A program made the position numbers and the translations under genes. From positions 9,114,001 through 9,178,000 of the forward strand of contig NC_079516.1 of the NCBI RefSeq assembly GCF_000801105.2: a stretch of 64,000 nucleotides of DNA. The letters are read 5' to 3'. Source of the DNA: Raphanus sativus. Lineage: Eukaryota > Streptophyta > Magnoliopsida > Brassicales > Brassicaceae. This document shows positions 35,071 through 46,341 of this stretch, one piece after another. Numbering within the stretch: position 1 is the stretch's first letter; each line of letters opens with the position of its first letter. The notes beneath the pieces are model-generated. The model worked only from the letters and a program-made list of their open reading frames with translations, ran no database searches and was not told the DNA's origin.

Positions 35071-36006
35071 AGAAAATCTATACAAGTTAGAAAATCAACG
35101 GTGAGAATGAAGTGAGATAGATAGCCGACGTTGAGAACGATGGTTGTTCGGAATAGTGGGAATTCGAATCGCCTTTGATATCGCCGGTGAGAGAGAACTG
35201 TTAGGGTTTCTGTTCGCGGAAAATGAAAAAAAAAAAAAAAAATCACCTTATATATTGGGTAAATAATCCGGTTAGCTTTAAAAGTACATTGGTAAACTTT
35301 AAGGTTTGGTCCGGTTTAGACGACTTATTCTGGCTGATAATGTACATCAGACGACCTAATATTTAGTCGTCTGGGAACAGAAGACTAAATATTAAGTCGT
35401 CCAATACCCTAAAATGAACCCTAAACTAAAATGACTAAATTAACTTACTAACCACGTTATAAAATCAAATTATACTTCAATAGTGTTTACTATACACAGA
35501 AACGAACACGCCTAGGTAATTTTTAAAAATTTTCAAAAACGGTTTTAATGCTTTCCAAAATCTAACCCTAAGAACACATACAATACTACAACATATGTTG
35601 ATGAAACATAAACTAAAGAATATCATGACTCACTACTTTCACTCATCTGGGCTGAAAACAATTGAAATTTGTTATATATTAATTTATATCTCTTAAGACA
35701 TATGTTAATTACATAATTCCAATTTTTCACTTATCAAAATATTTTTTACAAAATTTTTAAATTATGTTTAAGAATAACTGTCCAGACGACTTAACTTAAA
35801 GTCGTCTGGACGACTTATTTTCAAGTCGTCTGTTTACAGACGACTTGCGAGGGGTAGAAACGTAAAAAAAAATCCGTTTTTTTGTTTGTTCACAAGGAGA
35901 TAGTTGTAATTTCAATAGCCTTTTAAATTACTTTTGCCTTTGACCCAAGTTGGGGTACTCTTTTGGGTTTGACTCCAAGTTTTGAGTCACAATTGGTAAT
36001 TCTCCC

Positions 36007-37248
36007 TATATCAGTAGCTAAGAAACAACACTTATGTTTGTGTACTATTATGTATTATGTATACCAGTCTATGATCAAAATGATTCTTTAAGCTTGTTTA
36101 ATTAGTTACAAATGCTTAATGAATAAGATAATTTTTGTTTCTCCAAAAATATACTCCCTCTATTTTTTAAAGATCCATGTTCTAGGAAAAAAATTTGTTT
36201 TAAAAAAATACATTTTTTACTTTTTCAATGTATTATTTAATGAAAATCTGTTAATTTCAAGAAAATTAATTGTGTTTATTGGATTTTTATTGGTTAAAGA
36301 TTATGGAAAATTGTTATTCACAAAATCAATGCATTTTTAATGTGATTTTTTAATATATGTGAAAAGTTTAGAAAAACAGAAGAAGTACATCTTAACACAC
36401 AGCTGCGTTACATACGTACTTGGTTAGCTGATAACATATTTACATGATATCATTCTATGCTTTTAGTTGAAAATTCAAATTTATTTCCCCAAAAAAAAAT
36501 CTACAAATGTCGGAACAAATAAATAATAGAGCTCTTTTACTAATTATAAATCAAACTAGAAATGGAGCAAAACATAGTAATATTCAACGCAAATAGGAGT
36601 ACCTCTAGCTTGTATGATTCTGTTTTGGATGGAATTTTTTCAGTTTTTTCGTTTGAGGTGCAATGTAAAATGGCCAATTAGTGTGATTTTTCTTATGTTA
36701 CGTTCCTTCGACGAATAGTGAAGTGTTACTTGTAAACATAAGCGTATCAGGATGGGGTCGAACCTGAAATGGTATTGATAGCATTCCAGAGTATCAAGAT
36801 TGATGCCAAGTATTGTTGAGCTTACATGTAGTCATAGGGATATGAAGAAGAGATGTTTTTTAGACCCCAAACATAAAGCACATCGTCACTTGATACCGAC
36901 ACTTATAGGTTTTGGTTATCAAAACTTAGTATTAGACTATTATGATGAAAACCTTCAAAAGAGTGGACGGTTGTTTACACATGCTTATGCAAATTACAGA
37001 AATGTGATCATGACAATTTTTCTTTTGATTGTCAGCAGAAGGTTTTACACCAATATACTTATCATCTACTCTCTAATCATGAATCTTCTCAAAGTGTCTT
37101 CGAAAATGCATTCCATTAAAAGAGAGCAACACAATTCACACAACCAAACATCAAAGTTTCAAATATTCAAAAGCAAATTAAGTTCAACACAGAAACAATA
37201 CCGATCTAAAAAGAAAGAAAGAAAGTTACAACAACAACAACAACGGAA
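36007..37248. other. 3' flank of the EF-hand gene, including a Stowaway-like MITE
   Basis: The first 15 bases hold the second target copy and the EF-hand gene's original stop (AGC TAA at 36016-36021), presumably followed by its old 3' UTR. A MITE-like unit at 36154-36385 is flanked by TA and begins CTCCCTCTATTTTTT with a mirrored end, as in Stowaway/mariner MITEs. The rest is without recognised features; an open frame at 36800-37315 overlaps the SERF 3' region in antisense and is not called. Confidence 0.6.
36154..36385. mobile_element. Stowaway-like MITE, about 232 bp
   Basis: It has TA flanks, a left end CTCCCTCTATTTTTTAAAG, and a right end whose reverse complement is CTTCTTCTGTTTTTCTAAAC. 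The interior is AT-rich and non-coding. Confidence 0.55.
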
Positions 37249-37849
37249 TCATTTCTTATTATTGTTTCCTTTGCTGCCTCCTCCTCCTCCAGAAGCAGCT
37301 AATCCTGCAGCTTGAGCAGCTTTCTTCGCCGCCTTCTCTTGCAATGCTTTTGCATCCCTAAACCATACAAAAATAAACACAATAGAAACCGATTAACCCT
37401 CCAGAAATTCCACTTAAATAAGATTCAAGAGCCAATACGAATCTGGTCACCTTTCACGGCGTTGCTCTGGAGTTAAACCATCGTCTTTGGTCTTTCCCTT
37501 TCCTCCGGCACGAGCTTGAGCTCTTTCACGGTCTCGCTCTCTCTGGCTTCCTCGTTAACAAAAAACCCATTATAGTCAAAGAAAACAAAACTAGTTTGCT
37601 TCTTATCAACATCCTCAAGATCATCAGATCTGCTTAAAAGATTCACACGGAGAAACCAAAGACAATTGCTGATCTAATACCAAAACCCTAACATTTGACA
37701 AATTTTCAAGAATTTTCAGACTTGTAAAACACGCAAAAACACAATTCAAGAACTATGAGGTTCGACATGAAAAAAAAAACACTAAAGAACAAGATAAGAA
37801 AGATTTGAACAAAGAGAAATTCCAACGAATTAACAAGGATATGAGTCAT
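37249..37849 (-). CDS. SERF/4F5-family small protein, three exons, first intron AT-AC (U12-type), 72 aa
   Basis: Small, highly charged protein of the SERF (4F5) family; members influence protein aggregation and RNA-linked processes in other eukaryotes, and the plant role is unclear. Minus-strand exons are 37849-37843 (only ATGACTC), 37553-37451 and 37357-37249. The product begins MTRGSQRERDRERAQARAGG, the conserved MTRGxQRE start of the family. It continues through LTPEQRRERDAKALQEKAAK and ends in a Gly-rich, Asn/Lys tail. Intron 1 (37842-37554) starts ATATCCTTG and ends TTAAC, with TTCTTTGAC near its 3' end as a possible U12 branch site; no GT-AG alternative restores the family start. Intron 2 is GT-AG. 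From memory, Arabidopsis At4g13615, near UNE16, is a SERF gene, which fits local synteny. Confidence 0.88.
37554..37842 (-). promoter_or_regulatory. U12-type AT-AC intron splice signals
   Basis: The 5' splice site is ATATCCTTG (consensus ATATCCTTT). The 3' end is GTTAAC followed by exon GAGGAAG, giving terminal dinucleotides AT and AC. A branch-like TTCTTTGAC lies about 22 bases before the 3' end, slightly far for this class. The minor spliceosome would be required. Confidence 0.75.
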
Positions 37850-38254
37850 GATGATGGTGAGCTTTAGCAGAGAAACCCGCGTAGCGAACAAGAGATCTGG
37901 AGAGAGATCTCTCCCTTACAGAAGCCAAAGGCCAAGAGACAATGAAGAAGATTGATGGTGTGCATTATATTTTTAAAGGTTCCAAACGCCGTCTTCGTGG
38001 GACTTTCCTCTTTTCCATAATGGTAGTTTCTGGATTCTTTTTCGGTTTGGTACCGGTTCTTTTGGTATTTCTTTTCTTTAAATTGGTTTAACATTTGGTT
38101 TTGTTATAAATTCGGGTTGAGTTCGATTACTGACACGGTTTACACACCTACCGAATTGAAACGCTTCTCATAGAGATATAAAAGCTACTATTGGTAACCA
38201 CAGCTTTTTTTTTTTATCAACAGTTTATACTAATGGACCTTAACCCAAATATTT
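37850..38254. other. SERF upstream region
   Basis: The 5' UTR and promoter of the SERF gene are expected here on the minus strand. No further feature is identified before the duplicated block starts near 38255. Confidence 0.5.
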
Positions 38255-38620
38255 TTATAAAATTTATAAATTACTTTTAAGATCTAATATACGAGAAGTC
38301 TTCTAAAAGACTTACAAAAACTCATAAGATTTTCCAAGGTTATATTCGTAAAAATAAATTCTGGTTTTTTGTTTGATCATAAGGGGCTGATTGTAATTTC
38401 ACAAGGTTTTTGGATTAATTTTGCATTTAATTGAAATTTGAGTATAATTTTTAATTTAAAATAAAGTTTTGAGTCATATTTGATAAATTCTTCTATAATG
38501 TAATTAACACCATAGACCCAAAAATAGATTTGATCCCACATACAAATCAACATTTACTATGAATCATTATTTATAATCCTTCTATTTTTATTGTTTAATA
38601 TTGAACAATAGTATATGTAA

Positions 38621-38914
38621 GACCATCTCAAATTCATTTCTATTTTCATTTATATAATTTCCCTAAATTAAAAAAACTTTATTATAGGGGTGTACTTGCG
38701 TATGCTTTTATAATAGAGTTTCTCTAATTAGAGGAGAAAATATAGAGAATTGCTATTTTCATCTCTAAATATAGAGGTAAAAAGTAGGATGCCTCTATAA
38801 TTTCTTCTAAAATAGATAAACTCTATTATAGAGGCATACATTAGATCAAATTCACCTCTATAATAGAGATCTCTATTTTAGAAGAAAATATAGAGGTATA
38901 CATTAGAGATGCTC
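38621..38914. mobile_element. PIF/Harbinger-like MITE, copy 1
   Basis: The ends GACCATCTC and GAGATGCTC are inverted relatives, flanked by TAA on both sides, the 3-bp target typical of PIF/Harbinger MITEs. The interior consists of mirrored TATAGAGG/CCTCTATA words. The duplicate at 44688-45000 shows that it inserted before the segmental duplication. Confidence 0.6.
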
Positions 38915-39232
38915 TAAATTAGAATTAAATATTTTTCTAAATTATATTTTTCATAATTCAATGATTACAAATTTCAAGATATTTTCATATAGAAATATAA
39001 ACTAACAAATAAAAACATTCAAACTTTTAATTTAAGCACAGTCAGTTTAGTTGGAAAATAAAATGGGAGCAAGTCTAGATTTCGAAAATATTATAGATGG
39101 CGGATTTTGTGTCAAAACTTAAACATATGTTTATATTTTGATAAAGTTTTATAAATACATTGAAGCAAATCTAATAATTTGAAAATAAATCGGAGAAAAT
39201 CTAGATTGAGATCTTTAATATGAAAATTTAAA

Positions 39233-40570
39233 CTAGATTTTGGACCCGCACACCCGTGTGGGTGTATATTTTATTTAATCACATGTTTTTGATAATTGTA
39301 AAAACATTCACGATATTGTTTCATATGTTATCGAGCTATAATATTGTTGTATCTATACTTTTTAAGTGTACATTTTTAAACTATGAGGTTTTATTGTTAT
39401 TGTATTGTATTTTTTATTTTACTTGGTAAACTTAACATAAACTGTATAATATTAGAGCATTTAGTGTAGATTTTTGGGTTTTATTAAATAAAAAACTCTA
39501 AAATCTGTGATTTGAATTTATTTTTAATAGATTTTTATTTTAAAATTATTTCCGATAGAAAAAATTAAAACAATTGTAAAAGTAACGCCAAAAAGATAAC
39601 AATCAAGGTATGTGTAGTATATTTAGGAAACATAAATTTGTATATGGAATTATGAAAAAAAAAATTAGTTAGCATGATACAAACTATTAATAACTATCCA
39701 AATTTTTTAAAATATATAACGCATTTGGATTTAAAAGTTTTAAAATATAAACTATTAATGTATGAATTTATAAGATAGACGATTGCATGTTTTTGTGAAA
39801 AAAAATGATTACATATCTCTAAAGACCTTAAATTTGGGTATAGAAATTTTAAATTTGGGATAGTCCAAGATGTTGAAGGGCCAATTATATTTCTACCCAA
39901 ATTACTGTGTGCCCTTATTTTTTTTTCCGGGTAACCTAACTACCCTTAAATAATAATTTGTTTTTATTAAAACGAAGTAAAACCGTCGGTTGCTTTTTGT
40001 TGATAACAAAGCAGCGACGACTGAGTTTCAGATGTCTTGATCTCAATTTACTATAATCGATTGTAGGACTTTGTAAATCTTGTTTGAAGAAGAGTAAATG
40101 GATGGTAGAATATTTGTATTTTTGTTTAATTATAGTAATTTAAAAATATTTTGTGGAAGTAACTAATATCAAGGAGATGGTTATACAAACCAAGGATTGT
40201 ATCTGATTTGCTACGAACATGTTATATACAACAGATTCAAATAGTATTTAAACACTTATACAGTTTGCATGAATAAAAATTCCTAGGTAGTGATGATCTG
40301 GTTATAGAATTGCGTCCCACCAAGATGAGCTATGCATTTTAGCCTGTAATAAGAAAGAGTATCATTTAATCATGTGTTAAAAACATTAGATAATGTTCAA
40401 ATACGTAGCCCAAAATATGGAAACAACTTACGAAATGAATAATTAATTGATTGGCTATTTTCAAGGGATATCTTAGAAGATTTATTTTAAAATTATTTCC
40501 AGTGGCATATGGAGATAATTATTAAGGAAAATTTAGGGTTATTTTCAACTTGTACTTCAGTTTTAATAGA
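39233..40570 (-). mobile_element. Non-autonomous Helitron, 1,338 bp, present only in duplication copy 1
   Basis: The minus-strand 5' end is TCTATTAAAACTGAAGTAC at 40570, after an A. The 3' end is CTAG at 39236-39233, preceded by the hairpin CCCGCACACCCGTGTGGG (plus strand). In copy 2 the corresponding point (about 45315) lacks the element: AAAATTTGAATATTG there versus AAAATTTAAA, the element, then TTAAATATCG here. This confirms both ends to within a few bases. There is no coding sequence. Confidence 0.88.
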
Positions 40571-41078
40571 TTAAATATCGTTGTAACAAGGTTTATAGAA
40601 ACTTAAAAAAGTTTCTTTAAGATATTCAATTTCCAGTATATAAAATATATTTTACATTGTAATATATTGATTGTATTAATTTATATCTTATCGATGAAAT
40701 ATTATTTACAAAATTCATAGTTATAAAACAGAAAACAATTTTTTATTTTTTTATTGTTTGTATTGACTAACAAATATGTTGACTATGAATTTTATCTAAG
40801 AAATATATTGACTATGAATTATGAATTTTTTATTGTTTATATTTGTTTGTATTGACTAACAAATATATTGACTAACAAATATTTTGACTATGACTAGGAA
40901 ATTAATTAATGATATTTTGAATAGTATCTTCTAAATTAAAGTTTATCTAAGAAAACAAATTATGGCAACTACTTTAATCTATGAGATATAATTTGGTTAT
41001 AAATATAGGTTCAACATTGACATGCAAATAAAACAACAACAATAACAACAACAAAAAGCAAAGAAAAAAAACAATAGA

Positions 41079-41691
41079 ATGACGAAGTTCATTACAGTCT
41101 TGATTGTATTCAGCTTTTTGTTTGCTACTCAGTTTTCCAATGTAAGATTGCAAGAAAAACCGTTCACCTTCTGTTAATTTGTAAATTGATAACATTCATA
41201 AATATTGTTTTGTTTTTTCCAGGCAAAGGAATTAGAAAATTCACCAGAGTCTATCCACACGGTATTCATATTCTTTTAAACATCAATAATAACAGTTTAC
41301 AAAAATAAAATAATAATAATACTAGTTATTGTAAGAAAAACAAAATGCATCGTTTTTAACTAATATTACACTATTTTCAGGAAGGAGGAGAGGGTTCTGT
41401 CAAAATTGGGGGTAATATCATTTAAAATTTTATACGTTCTTTCAATAAACTGATAACTATTAAAATATTTATCTTAATACATTTAATAATTTTGTATATT
41501 CCTGTAAAGATTGTCCGGCGGCATGTGATGTTCGATGTTCAGCGACATCCCATAAGAGTGCATGTTTGATGTATTGCAACCTATGTTGTAAGAAATGTTT
41601 GTGTGTACCATCAGGAACATACGGAAATAAAGAAGAATGTCCTTGTTATAACAACTTGAAGACCCAAGAAGGTGGACCTAAATGTCCATAA
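41079..41691 (+). CDS. GASA/snakin cysteine-rich secreted peptide, copy 1, four exons, 104 aa
   Basis: Gibberellin-regulated (GASA/snakin) secreted peptide; the family acts in growth control and antimicrobial defence. Exons are 41079-41141, 41223-41261, 41381-41411 and 41510-41691, summing to 105 codons with clean GT-AG joints. A hydrophobic signal peptide ([20 protein letters not shown]) is followed by a short variable spacer. The C-terminal GASA domain has all 12 cysteines, with family signatures [30 protein letters not shown] and CPCYNNLKT, ending GGPKCP. The closest remembered relative is Arabidopsis GASA9, which shares the FATQFSN and GGEGS words. It is intact. A TATA-like TTATAAATATAGG lies about 80 bp upstream, and a Helitron ends about 510 bp upstream. 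Confidence 0.93.
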
Positions 41692-42642
41692 TTGTCAAAA
41701 TATAAAAGAGAAAACAATTTTACATCAAGTTACGTAAATTTTACGGTTATTTTTATTCATAAAATAAATGGAGAGTTTTATTTAATTAGTGCAAAAATCT
41801 ATTACAAAAATATAATCAGATATTTAGTAAATAATGTAGTGAGAAAATGTAAGAGAAAGTGTATAAACTATTGAAGTATACACAAGAAGCCAATTTAAAA
41901 CTCATGACATATCCAAAAGCTTATGTAACTTAGCAAACATGTAGTCATATTAAATGATACTAAATGAACTAGTTTTGGCAGTTATACCTTTGGAAAACAG
42001 GGAATCTCAAGTTCTGGTATGGATTTCTCAAATTCTCTTATTAGTAAAATTCAATTTCACTTACTTTCACTTAATCTCACTTAATGAATTAATAGATTTT
42101 TTCCCCTATGTTTTTGCCCTCCAAATTCAAATTTCAAATTTTAGTTCTTACTAGCCCACATACAACTTGGTATAACTAGGACTTTAGTCATATTAAAACC
42201 TTGATTGGTACAACTAATGAAAAAGCAGTAGCAGTATGCTGTAAAGTAGTATTCTGCAGAAGTATGTATGCTGCAGAAGTTGTATACTCTCATTAATTTT
42301 TTTTACAAAAATGATTGGTAGAGCAGTAGGAGTATACAATTTTAAAATTATCATAAACTTTAGTATATAATATATTTATTTTAAAATAATATATATTAAT
42401 AATATATTATTATTAAAATAAATTTTGATATTATTAAATTAAATAAATTAATTATATATAACTTATATATTATCATTATTTATTTATTGGTAGAGCATTA
42501 AATGATTTATATATATTATCATAAAGATTAATATATGACATACAATTTATTTATTTCTAAATAATATAGATATGTTTATTGTAAAATATATAATATATAA
42601 ATATATATTATTTTTTTATTAAAAATAATGAATGATATATGT

Positions 42643-43556
42643 AATTATATAAATTATATTATATTTTAAATGTGAAATATTGTTATTTTTAAATTTAATA
42701 TGAAAGTATTAATTTTGTAAATAATCTAACTTAATGAATATTCTCTTTTTTTTTGTCGTAACTTTTGTTAATTGGTGAAGAAAATATGACATAGTAACTT
42801 ACTAAGATGCTCAAAATATGTTATTAAATGAAGAAAAATGAGACATAATAACTTACTGAAATGCTCAAAATATGTTATGAAGGAGGAGACATGGGAGAAA
42901 ACTACGTCAGAAGATTTCCAAGAAGTCTTCCATGAACTTAGAGAAATCTTCTAGTACATTATATTTTAGAAGACTTCCGAGTAAACTACTGAGAAGATTT
43001 CCCAGACGACTTCCAAAGTGTGACCCATATCTGAAAAACATGTATATTAAAACCCAGATATGAAAATGTTGCATATTTAAAAACGTTCAATTGGCTTCAA
43101 ATTATATAAATTATATTATATTTTAAATGTGAAATATTGTTACTTTTAAATTTAATATGAAAGTATTAATTTTGTAAATAATCTAACTTAATGAATATTC
43201 TCTTTTTATTTTTGTCGTAACTTTTGTTAATTGGTGAAGAAAATATGACATAGTAACTTACTAAGATGCTCAAAATATGTTATTAAATGAAGAAAAATGA
43301 GACATAATAACTTACTGAAATGCTCAAAATATGTTATGAAAGAGGAGACATGGGAGAAAACTACGTCAGAAGATTTCCAAGAAGTCTTCCATGAACTTAG
43401 AGAAATCTTCTAGTACATTATATTTTAGAAGACTTCCGAGTAAACTACTGAGAAGATTTCCTAGACGCCTTCCAAAGTGTGACCCATATCTGAAAAACAT
43501 GTATATTAAAACCCAGATATGAAAATGTTGCATATTTAAAAACGTTCAATTGGCTT
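42643..43556. repeat. Perfect-phase tandem duplication, unit 457 bp, two copies
   Basis: Units 42643-43099 and 43100-43556 abut directly and differ at only a few bases, for example CCCAGACGACTTCC versus CCTAGACGCCTTCC. Each contains AGAAGATTTCC/GGAAGTCTTC inverted words typical of the subterminal regions of MULE-like elements here. It lies between the two GASA duplication copies. Confidence 0.9.
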
Positions 43557-44550
43557 CAAAACAGAGAAAATGAATGGAATATTAGATGGATCTACCGTTA
43601 TAGAAAACAGATAAATATATATACAAAATTTATAAATTTACCTTTAAATAAGTGGAAGATGAGAACTATATGATTAAAAACTTACAAAACAAGATACATT
43701 AGTGAGAAAGATATGAGACAAGAAATGAGAAATTGATATAAAGTAGTGTTTTCAAGTTCAAAGAGATTGTAGAAAGGTTAGAGAGTTTTAAAGTGAGAAA
43801 CATTACATTTTTGTTGCAGCTATTTGAGAAGAACAGAGAAAATGTGTAAATTTTCTTTATATAGCGAAACAAAATTTTATAATTATGTTAAATATTTTCA
43901 ATTAGGAAGACTTCCTCGAAGTCTTCTGAAGTAAAAACACAAGAAGATTTTCTGGAAGTCGTCTAGACCCTAAATATAAACTATGGACTCAAATAACTAA
44001 CTTAATAGAAACAAACAATTCATTAAACTTAAATTCAACTTAAGAATTGTTTAATATACACAAAACTAAGCTCATATAAGTCACAATTTATTTTTTCAAA
44101 AAAAAAGTTAAGGTTCCAAAATCAAACCCCAAGAATACATACAATACTACAACATATGCTACCGAACCCTAAACCAAAATATATCATGACTTACTACATT
44201 CACTCATATGTGTTGAAAATAATCCAATTTTACTATATCTTAATTTATATCAATGTTTATAATTACATGATTTCAATTTTTTCTCCAAAAAAAATATTTT
44301 CTTATAAAATTTATAAATTACTTTTAATATCTAATATACGAGAATACTTCCTAGAAGTCTACTAAGAGACTTACAAAAACTCAAAAGACTTTTCGGGGTT
44401 ATATTCGTAAAAATGAGATCTGTTTTTTGTTTGATCATAAGAGGTTGGTTGTAATTTCACAAAGCTTTTAGGTTAATTTTGCATATGATTGAAGTTTGAG
44501 TATACTTTTGCATTTAAAATAAAGTCTTGAGTCACATTTGAAAAATTCTC
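43557..44550. repeat. Non-autonomous MULE-like right end between the duplication copies
   Basis: AAGACTTCC/GGAAGTCTTC words recur, and the block ends GAGTCACATTTGAAAAATTCTC at about 44550. This resembles the right terminus of the MULE at 36006. Segments at 44100-44300 match 35570-35760 of that MULE (for example AATACATACAATACTACAAC here, ACACATACAATACTACAAC there). The left terminus is not found, so the element is truncated or rearranged. Confidence 0.6.
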
Positions 44551-44687
44551 ATATAATGTAATTGGCACCATAGACACAAAAATCAATTTGATCCCACATA
44601 CAAATCAACATTTACTATGAATCATTATTTATAATCCTCCTATATTTTATTGTGTCCTTGTGTAGTATTGAACAATAGTATATGTAA

Positions 44688-45000
44688 GACCATCTCAAAT
44701 TCATTTCTATTTTCATTTATATATTTTCCCTAAAATAGAAAAACTCTATTATAGAGGTGTATTTGCTCAAATGTATGCTTTTATAATAGAGTTTCTCTAT
44801 TTATAGGAGAAAATATAGAGAATTGCTATTTTCATATTGCTTTTTCATATCTAAATATAGAGGTAAAAAGTAGAATTTCTCTATATTATCTTCTAAAATA
44901 GAGAAACTCTATTATAGAGGCATACATTGGAGCAAATTCACCTCTATAATAGAGATCTCTATTTTAGAAAAAAATATAGAGGTATACATTGGAGATGCTC
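44688..45000. mobile_element. PIF/Harbinger-like MITE, copy 2
   Basis: Same element as at 38621-38914, with the same TAA flanks and GACCATCTC/GAGATGCTC ends, carried along in the second duplication copy. Confidence 0.6.
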
Positions 45001-45723
45001 TAAATTAGAATTAAATATTATTTTCTAAATTATATTTTTCATAATTCAATAAATACAAATTTCAAGATATTTTCATAAATATAAACTAACAAATAAAAAC
45101 ATTCAAACTTTTAATTTAAGCACATTCAGTTTAGTTGGAAAATATAATGGGAGCAAGTCTATATTTTGAAAATATTATAGATGGCGGATTTTGTGCCAAA
45201 ACTTAAACATATGTTTATACAATTTTGAATTTTTTTTATAAATACATTGAAGCAAATCTAATATTTTGAAAACAAATCAGAGCAAATCTAGATTGAGATC
45301 TTCAATATTAAAATTTGAATATTGTTGTAACAAAGTTTATAGAAACTTAAAAAAATATTCTTTAAGATATTCAATTTCCAGTATATAAAATATATTTTAC
45401 ATTGTAATACATTGATTGTATTAATTAATATCTTATCGATGAAATATTATTTACAAAATTCATAGTTATAAATAGAAAATAATTTTTTTGTTTTTTTATT
45501 GTTTGTATTGACTAACAAATATTTTGACTCGCAATGTTCAATTAGGAAATTAATTAATGATATTTTCAATAGTATCTTTTAAATTAAAGTTTATCTAAGA
45601 AAACAAATTATGGCAACTACTTTAATCTATGAGATATAATTTGGTTATAAATAGGTTCAACATTGACATGCAAATAAAACAACAACTATAACAACAACAA
45701 AAAGCAAAGAAAAAAAAAATAGA

Positions 45724-46341
45724 ATGACGAAGTTCATTACAGTCTTGATTGTATTCAGCTTTTTGTTTGCTACTCAGTTTTCCAATGTAAGATTGCAAGA
45801 AAAACCGCTCACCTTCTATTAATTTGTAAATTGATCACATTCATAAATATTGTTTTGTTTTTTCCAGGCAAAGGAATTAGAAAATTCACCAGAGTCTATC
45901 CACACGGTATTCATATTCTTTTAAACATCAATAATAACAGTTTACAAATAATAATAATAATAATAATAATACTAGTTATTATAAGAAAAACAAAATGCAA
46001 CGTTTTTAATTAATACTACACTATTTTCAGGAAGGCGGAGAGGGTTCTGTCAAAATTGGGGGTGATATCATTTAAAATTTTATACGTTCTTTCAATAAAC
46101 TGATAACTATTAAAATATTTATCTTAATACATTTAATAATTTTGTATATTCCTGTAAAGATTGTCCGGCGGCATGTGATGTTCGATGTTCAGCGACATCC
46201 CATAAGAGTGCATGTTTGATGTATTGCAACCTATGTTGTAAGAAATGTTTGTGTGTACCATCAGGAACATACGGAAATAAAGAAGAATGTCCTTGTTATA
46301 ACAACTTGAAGACCAAAGAAGGTGGACCTAAATGTCCATAA
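45724..46341 (+). CDS. GASA/snakin cysteine-rich secreted peptide, copy 2, four exons, 104 aa
   Basis: Tandem paralogue of the gene at 41079. Exons are 45724-45786, 45868-45906, 46031-46061 and 46160-46341, with identical exon lengths and phases. The signal peptide exon is identical at base level. Exon 3 has a silent GGA-to-GGC change. Exon 4 differs by one residue (KTQEGG in copy 1, KTKEGG here). All 12 cysteines are kept, so both copies look functional. Its upstream region lacks the Helitron found in copy 1, so the pair could differ in expression while encoding nearly the same peptide. Confidence 0.93.

Larger units (their letters stand above)
30675..36006 (+). mobile_element. Mutator-like element (MULE), 5,332 bp, with transposase pseudogene and palindromic subterminal arrays
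   Basis: The ends are imperfect inverted repeats of about 46 bp: the left is GGGCTTATTGCAAAAGTGAC, and the right, reverse-complemented, is GGGAGAATTACCAATTGTGA. Both continue with CTCAAAACTTG and TCAAAC. A perfect 9-bp target duplication, TATATCAGT, flanks it (30666-30674 and 36007-36015), the hallmark of MULEs. A transposase with several frameshifts occupies 32102-34518. Dense GACGACTTA/TAAGTCGTC palindromes fill the left (31190-32040) and right (34520-35070, 35310-35400, 35780-35850) subterminal regions. It sits in the last coding exon of the EF-hand gene. Confidence 0.93.

Noticed and set aside
36800..37315. 171-codon plus-strand frame
   Set aside because: Overlaps the SERF 3' exon in antisense, and its C-terminal part is translated low-complexity repeat.
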